From Polaribacter sp. SA4-10 (GTDB lineage Bacteria > Bacteroidota > Bacteroidia > Flavobacteriales > Flavobacteriaceae), in assembly GCA_949519155.1 (NCBI GenBank), contig CATIQU010000013.1, positions 1 to 46,133 of the forward strand: a stretch of 46,133 bases of DNA, given 5' to 3'. Position 1 is the stretch's first letter. Each line of letters begins with the position of its first letter. Positions 17,574-26,941 of the stretch are shown here, piece after piece. The notes beneath the pieces were generated by a model, which was not told where the DNA came from, did no database searches, and saw nothing but the letters and a program-made list of their open reading frames with translations. The position numbers were made by a program, and so were the translations under genes.

Positions 17574-19301
17574 ATGAATCTGTCGAATCTTGATTACGGT
17601 ATTATTATAGGGTTTTTTATTCTTTCTCTTTTCATTGGTCTTTGGGTCTCTAAAAAAGCAGGAAAAAACACTTCTGAGTATTTTTTATCTGGCAGAAACA
17701 TGCCTTGGTGGCTGTTAGGCGTTTCTATGGTTGCAACAACATTTGCTGCAGACACACCTGGTTTGGTAACCGAATTAGTTCGGAAAGACGGTGTTTCTGG
17801 CAATTGGGTTTGGTGGGCATTTTTACTCACAGGAATGTTGACTGTTATCTTCTATGCAAAATTATGGCGGAAATCTGGGATTACGACAGACCTAGAGTTC
17901 TATGAAATTAGATATTCTGGAAAAACGGCAGGCTTCCTTAGGGGTTTCAGGGCAATCTATTTAGGCATCATTTTTAATGTAGTGACAATGGCAGGAGTCT
18001 GCTTAGCTGGCGCAAAAATTGCAAATATATTACTGGGTATAGACCAAGGAGAAATGCTTATATATTCTTCAATAATTGTTGTCATATACTCTTCTTTAGG
18101 GGGGTTAAAAGGAGTGCTAATCACCGACTTTGTGCAATTTATAATCGCAATGATCGGTTCTATTTGGGCTACTATATACATTTTAGATTTACCAGAAATT
18201 GGGGGATTGACAAACCTGTTATCGCATGAAAATGTTAGCGGACAATTAAATATGCTGCCTGATTTTTCGGACACAGAAGCATTGGTAACCTTATTTATTA
18301 TCCCTTTAGCTGTGCAATGGTGGAGCACTTGGTACCCTGGAGCTGAACCTGGCGGGGGCGGTTATATAGCACAAAGAATGCTTGCGGCAAAAGATGAAAA
18401 AAATGCAACATGGGCGACGTTATTTTTCAACTTCGCACATTACGCAGTACGTCCTTGGCCATGGATTTTAGTCGGACTAGCCTCTTTAGTTGTTTTTCCA
18501 ACCTTGACAGATGTCAATGCAGCTTTCCCTAATTTACCCTCAGAAATGCAAGGACATGACGTGGCCTATGCAGCAATGATGACCTATTTACCTGCGGGAC
18601 TAATTGGTGTCGTTTTAACCTCTTTAATTGCTGCTTTTATGAGTACCATTTCTACTCAATTAAACTGGGGAAGCTCCTATGTAGTAAATGACTTATATGC
18701 ACGTTTTATAAACAAAGAAGCTTCCGAAAAACAAAAAGTAATTGTTGGAAAGATGACCACAGTAATCTTAATGATTTGTGCGGCTACTTTTTCTTTTTAC
18801 CTGCAATCTGCAAAAGATGTTTTTGATTTGTTGTTACAAATTGGGGCGGGAACAGGTTTATTATTTATTCTAAGATGGTTTTGGCATCGCATCAATCCTT
18901 TTAGTGAAATTGCAGCAATGGCGATATCATTTATCGTTGCCCTTTTCTTTTTTATCAACGGAAAGCAAGAAATTCCATGGATAGAAATTGCAGGACATTG
19001 GCAATTAATAACCGGTGTTTTAATTACAACTGTTGGATGGATTTCAGTGACGTTACTCACAAAACCATCAACCAAAGAAACACTTGATGATTTTGAAAAA
19101 TTAATTTTTGATGGAGAAGATAAGTTTAAGAATATTGGGTTTAAAATAGTTGCTTTCTTTACCGGTGTTACTGGTGTTTATAGCTTTTTATTTGCAACTG
19201 GAAACTGGATATATGGAGAAACATTGATTGCTACTACACTATCAATTCTTTCGATCGTTTGTGTTTTCATACTGATAAAAATCTGGAAGAAAATTGTCTA
19301 A
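17574..19301 (+). CDS. Sodium:solute symporter family protein (SSS/SLC5)
   Basis: This 575-residue protein has about 13 membrane segments spread over its whole length. It shows SSS-family features: an N-terminal LDYGIIIGFFILSLFIGLWV, then KNTSEYFLSGRNMPWWLLG and a Na-site region FAADTPGLVTELVR. The cytoplasmic loop GAEPGGGGYIAQRMLAAK is typical of a Bacteroidota subgroup. It would import a small organic solute with Na+, which fits a marine organism. The substrate cannot be read from the sequence. It is divergent from pfkA and converges on tamB with only 13 bases between the stops. Confidence 0.9.
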   Translation: MNLSNLDYGIIIGFFILSLFIGLWVSKKAGKNTSEYFLSGRNMPWWLLGVSMVATTFAADTPGLVTELVRKDGVSGNWVWWAFLLTGMLTVIFYAKLWRKSGITTDLEFYEIRYSGKTAGFLRGFRAIYLGIIFNVVTMAGVCLAGAKIANILLGIDQGEMLIYSSIIVVIYSSLGGLKGVLITDFVQFIIAMIGSIWATIYILDLPEIGGLTNLLSHENVSGQLNMLPDFSDTEALVTLFIIPLAVQWWSTWYPGAEPGGGGYIAQRMLAAKDEKNATWATLFFNFAHYAVRPWPWILVGLASLVVFPTLTDVNAAFPNLPSEMQGHDVAYAAMMTYLPAGLIGVVLTSLIAAFMSTISTQLNWGSSYVVNDLYARFINKEASEKQKVIVGKMTTVILMICAATFSFYLQSAKDVFDLLLQIGAGTGLLFILRWFWHRINPFSEIAAMAISFIVALFFFINGKQEIPWIEIAGHWQLITGVLITTVGWISVTLLTKPSTKETLDDFEKLIFDGEDKFKNIGFKIVAFFTGVTGVYSFLFATGNWIYGETLIATTLSILSIVCVFILIKIWKKIV

Positions 19302-19314
19302 TTTTTAAGATCTA

Positions 19315-22300
19315 TTAAAAGTTAATTAATTGTTTGTTTTTAGAAAGTACTTTTTTTTTCTTGGTTGCTTTTAGTTTTATGCTTTTTCTTTTTTTGACTC
19401 CTATTTTCTCAAGAAATTCAGAGAACGTATTAAAGTTTACTTGATAAGAAAGTCCAACTCCCTGTGTATAACCCTCTTCTTCTGCCGAATATTGGATTTC
19501 GTTTTGTCGATTAAAAATAACACTTCTAAAACTCCCTTCTTTGTTTAACAATACCTCAACTTTCACTTCTCCAATAACACTAGATTGTGTTTTGGCGCCA
19601 ATAGGCACTCCTACTTTTCCATTGATAATAATTCTATCATTCAAATTTGTACTCACAGAAACGTCTACTTGATTGTCAATGTCCAGTCTATCTGTATTAC
19701 TATTATCAACACCTTGAACATAATCTACGCCAAACTTAAACTTACTATCTGAACTGTTCATCAAACTAGAAAAGGCTGATGTAATAGCGTTGGAGGCCGT
19801 GGTCGTAATGGCCGATGTGCTATCAAAATTTATCTTATCCGGATTTACAAAACTCCCTAGAGTCAATAACGAAATGAATTGTGTCGTTTTTTCATTGACG
19901 TTATTATCATTCAAAATAAATTCTAGTTCTGTTGCAATGGAAGGATCTACATTTGCTAATTCAATATCCAATTCTTGCTTAGAACTAAACAATCCTCCAG
20001 TTATTTTGGTCACTAAATCTACCTCAATACTTCTACTAGAGTTGAAGTTTTGCAGCAGTGTTGACGGATTTGCTCTCGCTTTGTAAACAGCAGTAACATT
20101 TAAATTGGCTTCATAAGGATTTCCATTCCAAGAAACAGTTCCTCCTTTTTGTATTACAAAAGGTCTATTAACAAAGCCACCATATTTAAAGTCATAGACT
20201 CCATTTTCAATGGTGTAATCGCCAAAAACATTGAATTTTCCACGCGTATTAATTTGGATATCGATTGCTCCAGAACCAAATCCAGTTAACTGGCTCCCAT
20301 AAACTTCATCGATAACAACTTGCATTTTTGCCGCTTTCGTAACTTCTAAGTTCATATTCAGGGAAAGTCCTTTTAATGCATCTTTTGCTAATTCCATCTG
20401 CTTATCAGCCACTTTTACCGTGTCTGATTTAAAATGAATTAACTTGTAACTATTTACCGTTTCAATGTCTTTTAAAGGAACAACAAAAACAGTCCCAGGC
20501 TGGGTGCTTCCATTAACATCTATTGTTAGCTGATCTGTCAAACCACTGATAGTTGCCGTTCCTTTTAAAAACCCAGTCCCAAAATACTGTGCTTCTTCGG
20601 CATCTTCAGTATCTAAAACCAACAAATTATTAGTGTCAATTTCTAAATTTAAAAACCATTGATTAAAATTTTGATGTGTAATTTCTCCTTTTAACACACC
20701 TCTTGTTCCGTGTTTTACATCTAATAAATTAACATTCTCCAATAGGAACGATTGCCGATCTAAAGTAATCAGAGATTCGCCATCAAAGTCATAATCTACA
20801 TTTAAATAGGGAAATAACATACCAGCATTCTTTAACTTTAAAACCCCTTGCATTTCCGGGTTTCCAACAAAACCAGTCAATTGAAGCTCGCCACTTGCCT
20901 TCCCTCTTATTGCCGATAAAACATTTTTTCCCAGAGGACTAAAAGCATTTAAACGGAAGTCTTCTAAGAATACATTCAAATCAATTAGTGGTTTTTTACT
21001 TGAAAAATCTAAAACACCATTTGCAGCTATGCTTTTGACTTTTTTATTTTTCAGGGAGACTGCCACATTGTATTTTTCATACGAATTATCACCAACAATG
21101 TTTAAAGACAAATCACCTTGTTTAAAATCATTGATCTCAAAATCCTTTATTAAAACAATTGCTTCAGGCTTGTATACACCTTTTTTTTGAACAAAATCTA
21201 AATTGCCAGAAAAAACACCTTTCAAAGCTAAACTATCAATATCAGGCAAGAAACTTTCTAAATTTACTTGTGTAAAATTTGCTAATAATGCCTTTTCGCT
21301 ATCACCTTTGAGGCTTCCAAAAAACTCAATTTTTTGCTCTTTTGAGGTGATTTCAAATTGACTAAAATTGAATTCACTCGTATTTAAATCAAATGTTATT
21401 TTATCTGTGTATTGACTGTTTGGATTAATTTTCCAAACGTTTTCTTTAAAATTAAAAGAGGATTCTTGGAACGCAACGACGGATTTTCCTTTTGGATTGA
21501 TAGTATAATAAAAATCTAAATTAAATTCTTCATTATTCAGTTTTCCACCTTCAAAAACAGATTTAAAATACAACGTATCATTATCTGTTCTATTTAAAAA
21601 GTTCAGTTTAGAAAGCTTGTAATACTTTGTGTTCAATTCAGAAGCTGTTAAACTCGTATTAAATAGTGGGTTCTGATTGTCGGTAAGTAACTTCAAATCT
21701 TTAATTTCGTTCCCATAAACTTCAATTCTTGGTGAAGTGATGTTTAATTTCAATTGGCTTTTATTAGAGACTACTTTTCCCTTAACCTTCGTTTTATCGT
21801 GAATATAGATTTCTGGAAAAAACACATTTATGATTTGGTTGTAAACAGTAAAATTAAAATCTAAAAACTGATCTTTTGCTACCTTATAAGGATTGTAGTT
21901 CGTATAAATACTCCATAAAGCATTTTGAGCAACAGGCAACAGTTCTGAGAAAGAAAACTTCCCTGACAAATACCCATTTGCAATATCTTTGGAAACCACC
22001 TCTATTCGTTTTACATCATCTTTTAAAGAAGAGGAAACATTGAATTCTTTGAAGCGAAATTCTTTCTCTTGATTGGTATAATATACGTCATTAAAAATAG
22101 CGTTTCCAGTAATATTATTAAAGGTATTTCCAGCAACATCGAGGGTGATTTTTCCTTGTAAAATTGCAACTGAATCTCTTGTAAACAAATTGGTTTCTTT
22201 TAAGTTTAATAAAGCTATAGATGCATCGAAATCAAATTTATGTACGGATGAAGAGAGGTCTGCCAAGCCATTAAAATTCATTTTAAAATTGGCATCATTT

Positions 22301-23823
22301 ATCAACAAATTTCCTTCAAATTTATTCTTTCTATAATTTCCGTTTGCTTTGATATTTGAGTATCTATACTTTTTAAAATCCAAAACTGAAACATCGCCAA
22401 TAAAAGAAGTATTTAGGTTTTCTAAGGCAAAGCCACTTCCATTTACAATCCCCTTCAAAGAAACTTTATCAAAAAGAGGGTTCTTGGAGAAAAGACCAAT
22501 ATCAAAATTAGTTAACACAATGTCTCCCGAATATTCTGCAAAATCAATAGTATCAATATTTATAATTTGAAATTCAGACGCGATCGTTCCAATTTCTGAT
22601 TTGACAGCTACATTCGCTGTTAAATCGACTGCCGTTACTTTTACAAAACCGTTTAATGTAAAGACTCCTAGGCTCGAAAGTGCTGTCGGCAGCGTATTCC
22701 CTAAAACATTTGGGAGCATACTTACTAAATCAGCGTAAGTGGTAGAAAGCTTTTCTAAATCCCCTTTAAAAAGAAAGGCTTTTTCTGTGTTTATTGAATT
22801 TACAAAAGAAAGGTCACCCAATACTTGTAACCCATTTTTAGAATTTAAGTATACATTTTGAATTTTTAAATCATTCAATGTTCCAGATGCATTTGCTGTG
22901 AAACTGAAAACATCATCCCCACTTAACTCACTGTATAGTTTCTTAAAATCATGAATCGAAAATGTACTTTTCTTGAAATATGCCTTAATTTTCACTTTGT
23001 TATTAAAATCTTTTAAATCCGCTCTATTGTAGGTGAAAAGAATGTTCCCTTTTATTTTAGAACTTTTCGTTTCCAAAGTCGTTTCATTAAAATGCATTGC
23101 ATTGAGTGAGTACGAGAAATTTGTAGTAAGGTTTGTTATATTTAAACCATTTGATTCCGTAAAATATAATCCTCTAATATTCGTTTTCACATTAGGACCA
23201 ACAATCGAAAAACTCTGTAAATTCCCTCCAATTCTTGTGGCACTATATTTAATAGGAATTGTATCATTCTCATTGGTCAACTTATAATTTAAATTGCTGA
23301 CATAAATATTCGAGGTTTCTAAAACAAACGGCTTTCGCAAAGAATCTTTAGGAATATCTGAATCAAAACTATCAATGAAAACAGCTAAATTATCATCCTT
23401 TTCATTTTTATACGTTTTCATATATAAATGTGCATCATCAAGAGAAATACTTTTCAATTTTACATTTCCATCCAATATTTTTTTTGCATTCAAAAGTGAC
23501 GTTGACAGCTTGTTTACAAAAATCAAGGTATCTTTATGATGATCACGAATTTCAATACCTTTCAACTGAACGGTTCCTAAGAAAGACAAATCTACTTTTT
23601 GAATCAATAAATCGATACCAAAGTCTTCGTTTATAGAATTTGTTGCATATTTTGCGAGTTTTGTTTGCACATAGGATGTTGATAATAAGATTATTATCAA
23701 CAATAGAAAAAGCACAACGTACTTTATCAGTTTTAGCAGTATTTTTTGGTATTTTTTGATATGTTGTATTATTAAGTTATTGAGGTTTGTGGCAGTACCT
23801 ATCAAAAACATTGCCATATACAC
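19315..23823 (-). CDS. tamB: Translocation/assembly module protein TamB (DUF490/AsmA-like)
   Basis: This very large protein (up to 1502 residues) has one N-terminal membrane helix (about 33-49, VVLFLLLIIILLSTSYV), a long repetitive beta-rich body and the conserved TamB C-terminal domain. The latter has IETNTRGKFNVFG-like strands, YDFKYGGFVNRPFVIQKGG and a terminal basic tail. TamB-like proteins span the periplasm as a hydrophobic groove and are linked to phospholipid transport and outer membrane protein assembly. Start choice is uncertain: Met codons occur at 23823, 23817 and 23811, and a -7-like box ends only about ten bases upstream of the first. The gene is divergent from tsaD and may be monocistronic. 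Confidence 0.92.
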   Translation of the reverse strand: MYMAMFLIGTATNLNNLIIQHIKKYQKILLKLIKYVVLFLLLIIILLSTSYVQTKLAKYATNSINEDFGIDLLIQKVDLSFLGTVQLKGIEIRDHHKDTLIFVNKLSTSLLNAKKILDGNVKLKSISLDDAHLYMKTYKNEKDDNLAVFIDSFDSDIPKDSLRKPFVLETSNIYVSNLNYKLTNENDTIPIKYSATRIGGNLQSFSIVGPNVKTNIRGLYFTESNGLNITNLTTNFSYSLNAMHFNETTLETKSSKIKGNILFTYNRADLKDFNNKVKIKAYFKKSTFSIHDFKKLYSELSGDDVFSFTANASGTLNDLKIQNVYLNSKNGLQVLGDLSFVNSINTEKAFLFKGDLEKLSTTYADLVSMLPNVLGNTLPTALSSLGVFTLNGFVKVTAVDLTANVAVKSEIGTIASEFQIINIDTIDFAEYSGDIVLTNFDIGLFSKNPLFDKVSLKGIVNGSGFALENLNTSFIGDVSVLDFKKYRYSNIKANGNYRKNKFEGNLLINDANFKMNFNGLADLSSSVHKFDFDASIALLNLKETNLFTRDSVAILQGKITLDVAGNTFNNITGNAIFNDVYYTNQEKEFRFKEFNVSSSLKDDVKRIEVVSKDIANGYLSGKFSFSELLPVAQNALWSIYTNYNPYKVAKDQFLDFNFTVYNQIINVFFPEIYIHDKTKVKGKVVSNKSQLKLNITSPRIEVYGNEIKDLKLLTDNQNPLFNTSLTASELNTKYYKLSKLNFLNRTDNDTLYFKSVFEGGKLNNEEFNLDFYYTINPKGKSVVAFQESSFNFKENVWKINPNSQYTDKITFDLNTSEFNFSQFEITSKEQKIEFFGSLKGDSEKALLANFTQVNLESFLPDIDSLALKGVFSGNLDFVQKKGVYKPEAIVLIKDFEINDFKQGDLSLNIVGDNSYEKYNVAVSLKNKKVKSIAANGVLDFSSKKPLIDLNVFLEDFRLNAFSPLGKNVLSAIRGKASGELQLTGFVGNPEMQGVLKLKNAGMLFPYLNVDYDFDGESLITLDRQSFLLENVNLLDVKHGTRGVLKGEITHQNFNQWFLNLEIDTNNLLVLDTEDAEEAQYFGTGFLKGTATISGLTDQLTIDVNGSTQPGTVFVVPLKDIETVNSYKLIHFKSDTVKVADKQMELAKDALKGLSLNMNLEVTKAAKMQVVIDEVYGSQLTGFGSGAIDIQINTRGKFNVFGDYTIENGVYDFKYGGFVNRPFVIQKGGTVSWNGNPYEANLNVTAVYKARANPSTLLQNFNSSRSIEVDLVTKITGGLFSSKQELDIELANVDPSIATELEFILNDNNVNEKTTQFISLLTLGSFVNPDKINFDSTSAITTTASNAITSAFSSLMNSSDSKFKFGVDYVQGVDNSNTDRLDIDNQVDVSVSTNLNDRIIINGKVGVPIGAKTQSSVIGEVKVEVLLNKEGSFRSVIFNRQNEIQYSAEEEGYTQGVGLSYQVNFNTFSEFLEKIGVKKRKSIKLKATKKKKVLSKNKQLINF

Positions 23824-23833
23824 AAAGAACGCC

Positions 23834-23841
23834 CAAATATA
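23834..23841 (-). promoter_or_regulatory. Candidate -7 element for tamB
   Basis: The minus strand reads TATATTTG, a full TAnnTTTG match, ending 11 bases before the first possible ATG. This predicts a near-leaderless mRNA or a start at one of the internal Met codons. No -33 TTG is visible. Confidence 0.45.
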
Positions 23842-23896
23842 ACAAACTATTAAATTTCTATTCTTAAAAAACGGTTACATCATAAAAAATTATCAT

Positions 23897-23904
23897 TAAT
23901 TTTG
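23897..23904 (+). promoter_or_regulatory. Candidate -7 element for tsaD
   Basis: TAATTTTG is a full match to TAnnTTTG, 20 bases before the tsaD ATG. The -33 region reads GTTAC rather than TTG, so the promoter is incomplete. Confidence 0.5.
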
Positions 23905-23924
23905 TAACTTAAAAGTAACTTTTA

Positions 23925-24947
23925 ATGCAAAACGATTACATTTTAGGGATAGAATCTTCTTGTGACGACACGAGTGCTGCTGTTATTTGTAACGGAAAAG
24001 TATTGAGTAATGTTGTTGCAAATCAAGAAGTGCACTCAAAGTATGGTGGTGTTGTTCCAGAATTAGCATCCAGAGCACACCAACAAAACATTGTACCCGT
24101 TGTGCAACAAGCTTTAGAAAAAGCAGGTATCCAAAAAGAAAAATTAACAGCAATTGCTTTTACACGAGGCCCCGGCTTAATGGGATCTTTGTTGGTTGGC
24201 ACGTCCTTTGCCAAATCCTTTGCACTTGGTTTAGACATTCCTTTAATAGATGTAAACCACATGCAAGCGCATATCTTGGCACATTTTATTGTAGAAGAAG
24301 GAAGTAACATTCCTCCTTTTCCTTTTATTTGTTTGACCATTAGTGGTGGACATACTCAAATTGTAAAAGTTTCAGACCATTTTAAAATGGAATTATTAGG
24401 TGAAACCATTGACGATGCAGTTGGTGAAGCCTTTGATAAATCAGCAAAAATATTAGGATTACCTTATCCTGGTGGTCCCTTAATAGATAAACATGCCCAA
24501 TTAGGGAACCCAAAGGCATATGCTTTTACAAAACCTAAAGTTGGAGATTTAGATTTTAGTTTTAGTGGCTTAAAAACTGGTATTCTTTATTTTATTCAAA
24601 AACAACAAAGAATCAACCCGCATTTTATTGAAGAAAACTTAAATGATATTTGTGCATCCATTCAACATACGATTGCTGAAATATTAATGGATAAACTTAA
24701 AAACGCTGTCAAACACACGGGCATCAAACACATTGCAATTGCTGGAGGGGTTTCTGCGAACTCAGAAATTAGAAAACGATTGGAAACCGCTAACAAGCAC
24801 TTTGGCTGGACTACCTACGTACCAAAGTTTGAATACACAACAGACAATGCTGCAATGATTGCAATTACTGGGTATTTAAAGTATTTAAATAAAGAGTATG
24901 CAGATGAAACCATAAGTGCGAAAGCACGGTTAAAAGTGACCGAATAA
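23925..24947 (+). CDS. tsaD: tRNA N6-adenosine threonylcarbamoyltransferase
   Basis: This 340-residue Kae1/TsaD-family ASKHA protein transfers the threonylcarbamoyl group to A37 of ANN-decoding tRNAs (t6A) with TsaB and TsaE. Motifs are ILGIESSCDDTSAAV at the N-terminus, the metal-binding HMQAHILAH (His112 and His116), TISGGHTQIV, the GEAFDK region and the C-terminal TTDNAAMIA with a metal-ligand Asp. The length is normal. It is divergent from tamB, an arrangement common in this phylum, and is followed after 21 bases by the LTA-synthase-like gene, so the two may be co-transcribed. Confidence 0.97.
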   Translation: MQNDYILGIESSCDDTSAAVICNGKVLSNVVANQEVHSKYGGVVPELASRAHQQNIVPVVQQALEKAGIQKEKLTAIAFTRGPGLMGSLLVGTSFAKSFALGLDIPLIDVNHMQAHILAHFIVEEGSNIPPFPFICLTISGGHTQIVKVSDHFKMELLGETIDDAVGEAFDKSAKILGLPYPGGPLIDKHAQLGNPKAYAFTKPKVGDLDFSFSGLKTGILYFIQKQQRINPHFIEENLNDICASIQHTIAEILMDKLKNAVKHTGIKHIAIAGGVSANSEIRKRLETANKHFGWTTYVPKFEYTTDNAAMIAITGYLKYLNKEYADETISAKARLKVTE

Positions 24948-24968
24948 TTTTTTTGACCCACTATATAT

Positions 24969-26822
24969 ATGAACGCTTTTAAAAATAGAATTCAATTTTT
25001 TTTCCAGTATTATTTGTTATGGATTGCCTACTTTTTCTTTGCTCGTATCTTTTTCTTGCTCTTCTATTATAATGATAGTTATCAACTGGGGTTTTACGAA
25101 ATTTTAAGGACATTTTGCTATGGTTTTAGATTGGATGCCTCTTTTACAGGCTATCTTTCGATACTTCCTTTTTTCTTTATTCTATTATCGTTGTTTATTC
25201 CTAGGGAAGTGATTTCATTTTTAATCAAAACTTTCACCTATTTAACAATCATTCTCATCAACTTATTAATGATTATCGATACCTCTCTCTACCAATTTTG
25301 GGGAATAAGAATAGATAGTACATTACTTAATTATTTAAATACTCCAGAACTTATGTGGGCTACAGCGTCTACATTTCAGATTGTTTCTGGAACTTTTATC
25401 TGGGTACTTTTTTCATTCAGTTTCATACAATTTTTCAAAAAACGAATCAATAAAGAAATTAAAAAACTACATACAGGTAATTATATAGCAGCTCCATTTC
25501 TTTTGATTGTAATTGGGGCATTAATTCTTCCAATTAGAGGTGGACTTCAAACAATTCCAATTAACCAAAGTAATGTGTATTTCTCAAACAATATGTTTGG
25601 AAATCACGCTGCAGTTAATTTTATGTGGAATTTCACACATTCTATCTCGAGTGAAGTTTCAACAAATAATCCTTACAAAAAATTTGAGACCGTTATTGCC
25701 AATGAAATTATAAACGTAAGAAAAAAAACACTTTTATCAGGCTCAAAGGACTCGATTTTAAACACTAAAAAGCCGAATGTCATTTTAATCATTTGGGAAA
25801 GCTTAACAGGAAAACTGGTGGGGAGTATTGGCGGAGAACCCAACGTTACAGAAAACTTAAATCGATTATCTAAAGAAGGTGTGCTGTTTACCAATTTTTA
25901 TGCAAATGGCGATAGAACGGACAAAGGGTTGATTGCTATTTTAAGTGGATATTATCCACAAACGAACAAAAGTATCATCAAAATTCCGAATAAAAATAGC
26001 AGCTTACCTATGCTTATCAAAAGCATGATTGATGCTGGCTATGACACTTCCTTTTATTATGGAGGTGATTTAAATTTCGGAAATATGAATACGTATTTAA
26101 GGAATGCTGGAGTCACTAATTTTATAGATGGCGATTCGTTTGACAAAAAAGATTGGAATTCTAAATGGGGCGCACATGACCATGTATTTATGGAGAAATT
26201 TGCAGAAGACCTCAATAAAACACAAACAGAACCTTTCTTTAAAATTGCATTAACCCTAACCAGCCATGAACCTTTTGAATTTCCAAACAGTTATAAATTT
26301 GGCAAAGACACTGAAGAAAATAAATTTAGAAGTTCACATGCCTATACCGACAAAACGATTGGGAAATTTATTGAAAATGCAAAAAAACAACCTTGGTGGG
26401 AAAATACACTAATCGTGATTATGGCAGACCATGGACATCGGTCTCCAAAACATGAAGGGGTTTTCAATTCACCAAAAAAGTTTAAAATTCCAATGCTATG
26501 GCTAGGAGGCGCTTTGCAGAAAACAAACGTTCAAATCAACACCATTAGCTCACAAATAGATTTTTCTTATACACTTTTAGATCTTTTAGATATTGATAAT
26601 ACTGACTTTAAATGGAGTAAGCATCTTTTTAATGACGATGATAATCAATATGCACACTATATTTTTAACAATGGCTTTGGAACACTAGATAAAAATGGGG
26701 TTTTTGTTTATGACTTCGTTAGCAACAAACCCATTCTTAAAAAAGGCACTTCTTTTAAGGCCTTAGACTCTTTAGGGAAAGCAATTACACAAGATGCATA
26801 TCAAGATTTTATTGAAAGATAA
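24969..26822 (+). CDS. LTA-synthase-family sulfatase-fold transferase (membrane phosphoglycerol/phosphoethanolamine transferase type)
   Basis: This 617-residue protein has five N-terminal membrane segments (about 10-190) and a periplasmic alkaline-phosphatase-fold domain. Catalytic features are the metal ligand Glu277 (IIWESLTG), the nucleophile Thr317 in NGDRTDKG, and ADHGHRSPKH with Asp and His metal ligands. Gram-positive LtaS builds glycerol-phosphate polymers with this architecture. Gram-negative relatives (OpgB, EptA-like) add phosphoglycerol or phosphoethanolamine to glycans or lipid A. Which acceptor is used here cannot be decided. A periplasmic glycan or LPS modification is the likely role. 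It follows tsaD closely, and ccsBA after it has a separate promoter. Confidence 0.88.
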   Translation: MNAFKNRIQFFFQYYLLWIAYFFFARIFFLLFYYNDSYQLGFYEILRTFCYGFRLDASFTGYLSILPFFFILLSLFIPREVISFLIKTFTYLTIILINLLMIIDTSLYQFWGIRIDSTLLNYLNTPELMWATASTFQIVSGTFIWVLFSFSFIQFFKKRINKEIKKLHTGNYIAAPFLLIVIGALILPIRGGLQTIPINQSNVYFSNNMFGNHAAVNFMWNFTHSISSEVSTNNPYKKFETVIANEIINVRKKTLLSGSKDSILNTKKPNVILIIWESLTGKLVGSIGGEPNVTENLNRLSKEGVLFTNFYANGDRTDKGLIAILSGYYPQTNKSIIKIPNKNSSLPMLIKSMIDAGYDTSFYYGGDLNFGNMNTYLRNAGVTNFIDGDSFDKKDWNSKWGAHDHVFMEKFAEDLNKTQTEPFFKIALTLTSHEPFEFPNSYKFGKDTEENKFRSSHAYTDKTIGKFIENAKKQPWWENTLIVIMADHGHRSPKHEGVFNSPKKFKIPMLWLGGALQKTNVQINTISSQIDFSYTLLDLLDIDNTDFKWSKHLFNDDDNQYAHYIFNNGFGTLDKNGVFVYDFVSNKPILKKGTSFKALDSLGKAITQDAYQDFIER

Positions 26823-26880
26823 AAGCGTAAAAAAAAAAGCTCATTTTTATCAATTCTAAATACTAAAAAAACAAGAAAAG

Positions 26881-26915
26881 TTGTTCTCTTTTTAATCGTT
26901 TTATCCGTAAATTTG
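26881..26915 (+). promoter_or_regulatory. Promoter for the ccsBA gene
   Basis: TTG (26881-26883) and TAAATTTG (26908-26915) are separated by 24 bases, slightly long but with a perfect -7 element, 26 bases before the start codon. Confidence 0.55.
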
Positions 26916-26941
26916 CTTAACTAAAAAAAGCATCATTTCAG

